In this document: piece after piece, positions 62,481 to 64,000 of the stretch
Layout: the number at the start of each line of letters is the position of its first letter
How positions within the stretch are numbered: the first letter of the stretch is position 1
NCBI RefSeq assembly: GCF_022179405.1
Contig: NZ_BPQT01000010.1
Location: forward strand, 16,466-80,465
Length of the DNA: 64,000 nt
Direction of reading: 5' to 3'
DNA from: Methylobacterium marchantiae
GTDB lineage: Bacteria; Pseudomonadota; Alphaproteobacteria; Rhizobiales; Beijerinckiaceae
Translations under genes and position numbers: made by a program
Notes under the pieces: generated by a model
Database searches by the model: none
What the model was told of the DNA's origin: nothing
Seen by the model: the letters and a program-made list of their open reading frames with translations, nothing else

Positions 62481-63147
62481 TATACCCGCCCTCCAATGCG
62501 AGTTCGGAAATATTAAGATTAAAATCCTTTTCTCGTCGTCAGTCATCCGTATATGATTCGGCTGAAGATTGGATCGACGCCTGGGTTTGGTACCTTTCAG
62601 TGATCCAATGCCTTGAGGATAAACGATAATTTTTTCGGATCAATGTTCTGTTTGGAACAGACACATAATGCTCGATTACGCTGACTGATTTCACCAGGGA
62701 AAACGACGAGTCTCGGAAATGAATTCGAGGCTAAATTTAACTTTTTTTACTTTTTTCGGAATAGACCCAGACATTTCAATGCTTCTGAAATGTCTCTCTA
62801 AGCAGTCCGCGTCCAATCGCAATTCGGCGCTACGCCGAAGGCGGACTGAAAGATTTCGTCTTCGGTTTTTCCACGCGACAAGGATGCTGGATAACGGGAG
62901 CGGACGACAGTACGGCCTGGGCACGAGCGAACCATTGCTCATCGAAATCGGTGATTTTTTTTGTTCGACTGGGTTCTTTCAAAAATGGAAGAGCGAAAGC
63001 GGTCTTTCGATCACACCGCATAGTGGAGACCGACGAGACGGCGCGCCGACATCTACGGCTCGCTCAAAGCAGAATTGGGGATGTTTCCCTATATTTCATC
63101 ATCCTCTGCAGGCATTGTCTGCATCAGGTCACAGCGAGGTGGACACG
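62481..63147. other. Long divergent intergenic region with a perfect hairpin
   Basis: 667 bases between the Crp-type and LuxR-type genes. Its first part is AT-rich (runs of T at about 62740-62757). AGACATTTCA (62769-62778), loop ATGCTTC and TGAAATGTCT (62786-62795) form a perfect 10-base hairpin, with no T tract on its 3' side in either direction. An open frame joins in frame to the LuxR gene from 62719 but has no protein-like content. A small RNA or regulator site is possible. Confidence 0.5.
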
Positions 63148-63978
63148 ATGTCGAAACGTCCGCACCGACCGATTGGCGGCCCTGGCAATATCAATCTTCG
63201 CGTACGTCTCAAGCAGTCCCGACCACGGGGAACCGAAGAAGTGGTCCTCGTCGTTCCGAACGAAGTCTTCCGCGAAGGTCTGAAAAGTGTTCTTTCAGGA
63301 AGCCGGATCAAGGTCGGCCTGTGCTTCGACAGCGTTACGGAGTTTCAGTCATCGCGGGATTCGCCCCGCGACGAAGCGATCGTGCTGATCGATTGCGCGA
63401 CCGAGGCGGAGGTGGCGTCGATATCCGAACTCGCGGCCCAGTTTCAGAGCGAGACGTCGTCGATCCGGATCGTCGTGCTGGCAGGCCCGGAAGCGACCGG
63501 GCTCTGGCCGCTGGCCAATCTCGGCATCATCAACGCCTTCGTGCCGCGCAGCATCAGCACGTCGGCACTGGTCAACCTGCTCTACCTGGTCTGGGACGGC
63601 TTCGTCGTGACCCAGATGGGCGTCGTGCAGGCCATGAAGCATCAGCAGAGGCCGGAGCCGTTGCAGATCGAATGCCCGCAACCAGCCCGGACGGACGATG
63701 CCGGTCTCCTGAACGACATGAGAAGTCTCTCCAACCGAGAGCGGGAGATCCTCCTGCTTCTGACCAACGGGGCATCCAACAAGGAAATCGCCCGAAAGCT
63801 GAACATCGCTGAGGCGACGGTCAAGATTCACGTGAAGGGCGTGTTCCGCAAGATCGGAGCGGTGAATCGCACTCAAGCGGCGATCTGGGCGTTGATGCGG
63901 GCGGAAACCGAGCAGCCGATACCACTCCCGCTCTCCGCAACCCTGGACGTCGGTATCATGATCAACGGCGCCGCCTAG
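63148..63978 (+). CDS. LuxR/NarL-type transcriptional regulator with degenerate receiver
   Basis: 276 aa from ATG 63148 behind GCGAGGTGGACACG. The C-terminal helix-turn-helix (about 195-255) is LSNREREILLLLTNGASNKEI followed by KLNIAEATVKIHVKGVFRKIG, the LuxR/GerE pattern. The N-terminal 130 residues have a receiver-like layout (VVLVVPNEVFREGLKSVL) but the acidic pair is replaced by PNE, and the usual Lys by Arg in FVPRSIST. The Asp in VLID may remain. It is probably not a normal phosphorylated regulator. Confidence 0.88.
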   Translation: MSKRPHRPIGGPGNINLRVRLKQSRPRGTEEVVLVVPNEVFREGLKSVLSGSRIKVGLCFDSVTEFQSSRDSPRDEAIVLIDCATEAEVASISELAAQFQSETSSIRIVVLAGPEATGLWPLANLGIINAFVPRSISTSALVNLLYLVWDGFVVTQMGVVQAMKHQQRPEPLQIECPQPARTDDAGLLNDMRSLSNREREILLLLTNGASNKEIARKLNIAEATVKIHVKGVFRKIGAVNRTQAAIWALMRAETEQPIPLPLSATLDVGIMINGAA

Positions 63979-64000
63979 ATGTGAGCTTTCAGGAGGTTGT

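Noticed and set aside
62719-63147. N-terminal extension of the LuxR-type gene from 62719
   Set aside because: The 143 extra residues have no protein-like pattern, and ATG 63148 has a clear ribosome binding site.

Overview
The window reads as a chromosomal segment of a high-GC alphaproteobacterium of the Rhizobiales/Hyphomicrobiales, most like Methylobacterium or a close relative. The pointers are the lipid A very-long-chain acyl cluster with AcpXL, the gene order dapF-mtaB-ftsY-yciB-ccm-acnA, the short class I ketol-acid reductoisomerase, the tandem glycine riboswitch ahead of gcvTHP and the intergenic palindromes. The genus is inference; there is no rRNA here.

Layout. 1-11318 (minus strand) is a tightly coupled chemosensory-type operon: cheW, cheR with TPRs, a second cheW, a receptor, a CheA-receiver hybrid, cheB, then two multidomain histidine kinases, the last cut by the window edge. 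It has Wsp/Che3-type components, not a flagellar set: there is no cheY, cheD or flagellar gene. A decayed GGDEF tail lies just upstream (11539-11712). 11.9-17 kb holds branched-chain amino acid synthesis (ilvB with a leader peptide and attenuator, ilvN, ilvC), interrupted by a MazEF-type toxin-antitoxin pair and a glutathione transferase. 17-21.5 kb has a flavin-type oxidase, tam, trpS, a Phd/RelE-type pair and an endonuclease III-like glycosylase. 21.6-26.4 kb is the glycine cleavage operon under a glycine riboswitch.

26.5-30 kb is accessory: an XRE-type protein, an AraC regulator, an alkyltransferase and an exported GyrI-like protein. 30.3-46 kb is a housekeeping backbone (dapF, mtaB, rluA-type, ftsY, yciB, ccmGDC, ccmBA, acnA). 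It is broken by a regulator/SOUL/DUF2380 block inside the ccm genes and by an AT-rich insert at the 3' end of acnA. That insert carries a collagen-like membrane protein gene and leaves a second, diverged acnA 3' end and the probable original terminator downstream. 48.8-55.7 kb is the VLCFA-lipid A cluster (acpXL, fabZ, two ketosynthases of which one lacks the active-site Cys, fabG, adh, lpxXL). 55.7-64 kb has assorted enzymes, one tRNA-Gly(GCC), and a divergent Crp/LuxR regulator pair.

The items most worth a second look are the chemosensory operon with kinase outputs and GGDEF remnant, the cheW lacking a normal start, the ilvB attenuator, and the acnA 3' duplication with its collagen-like cargo.
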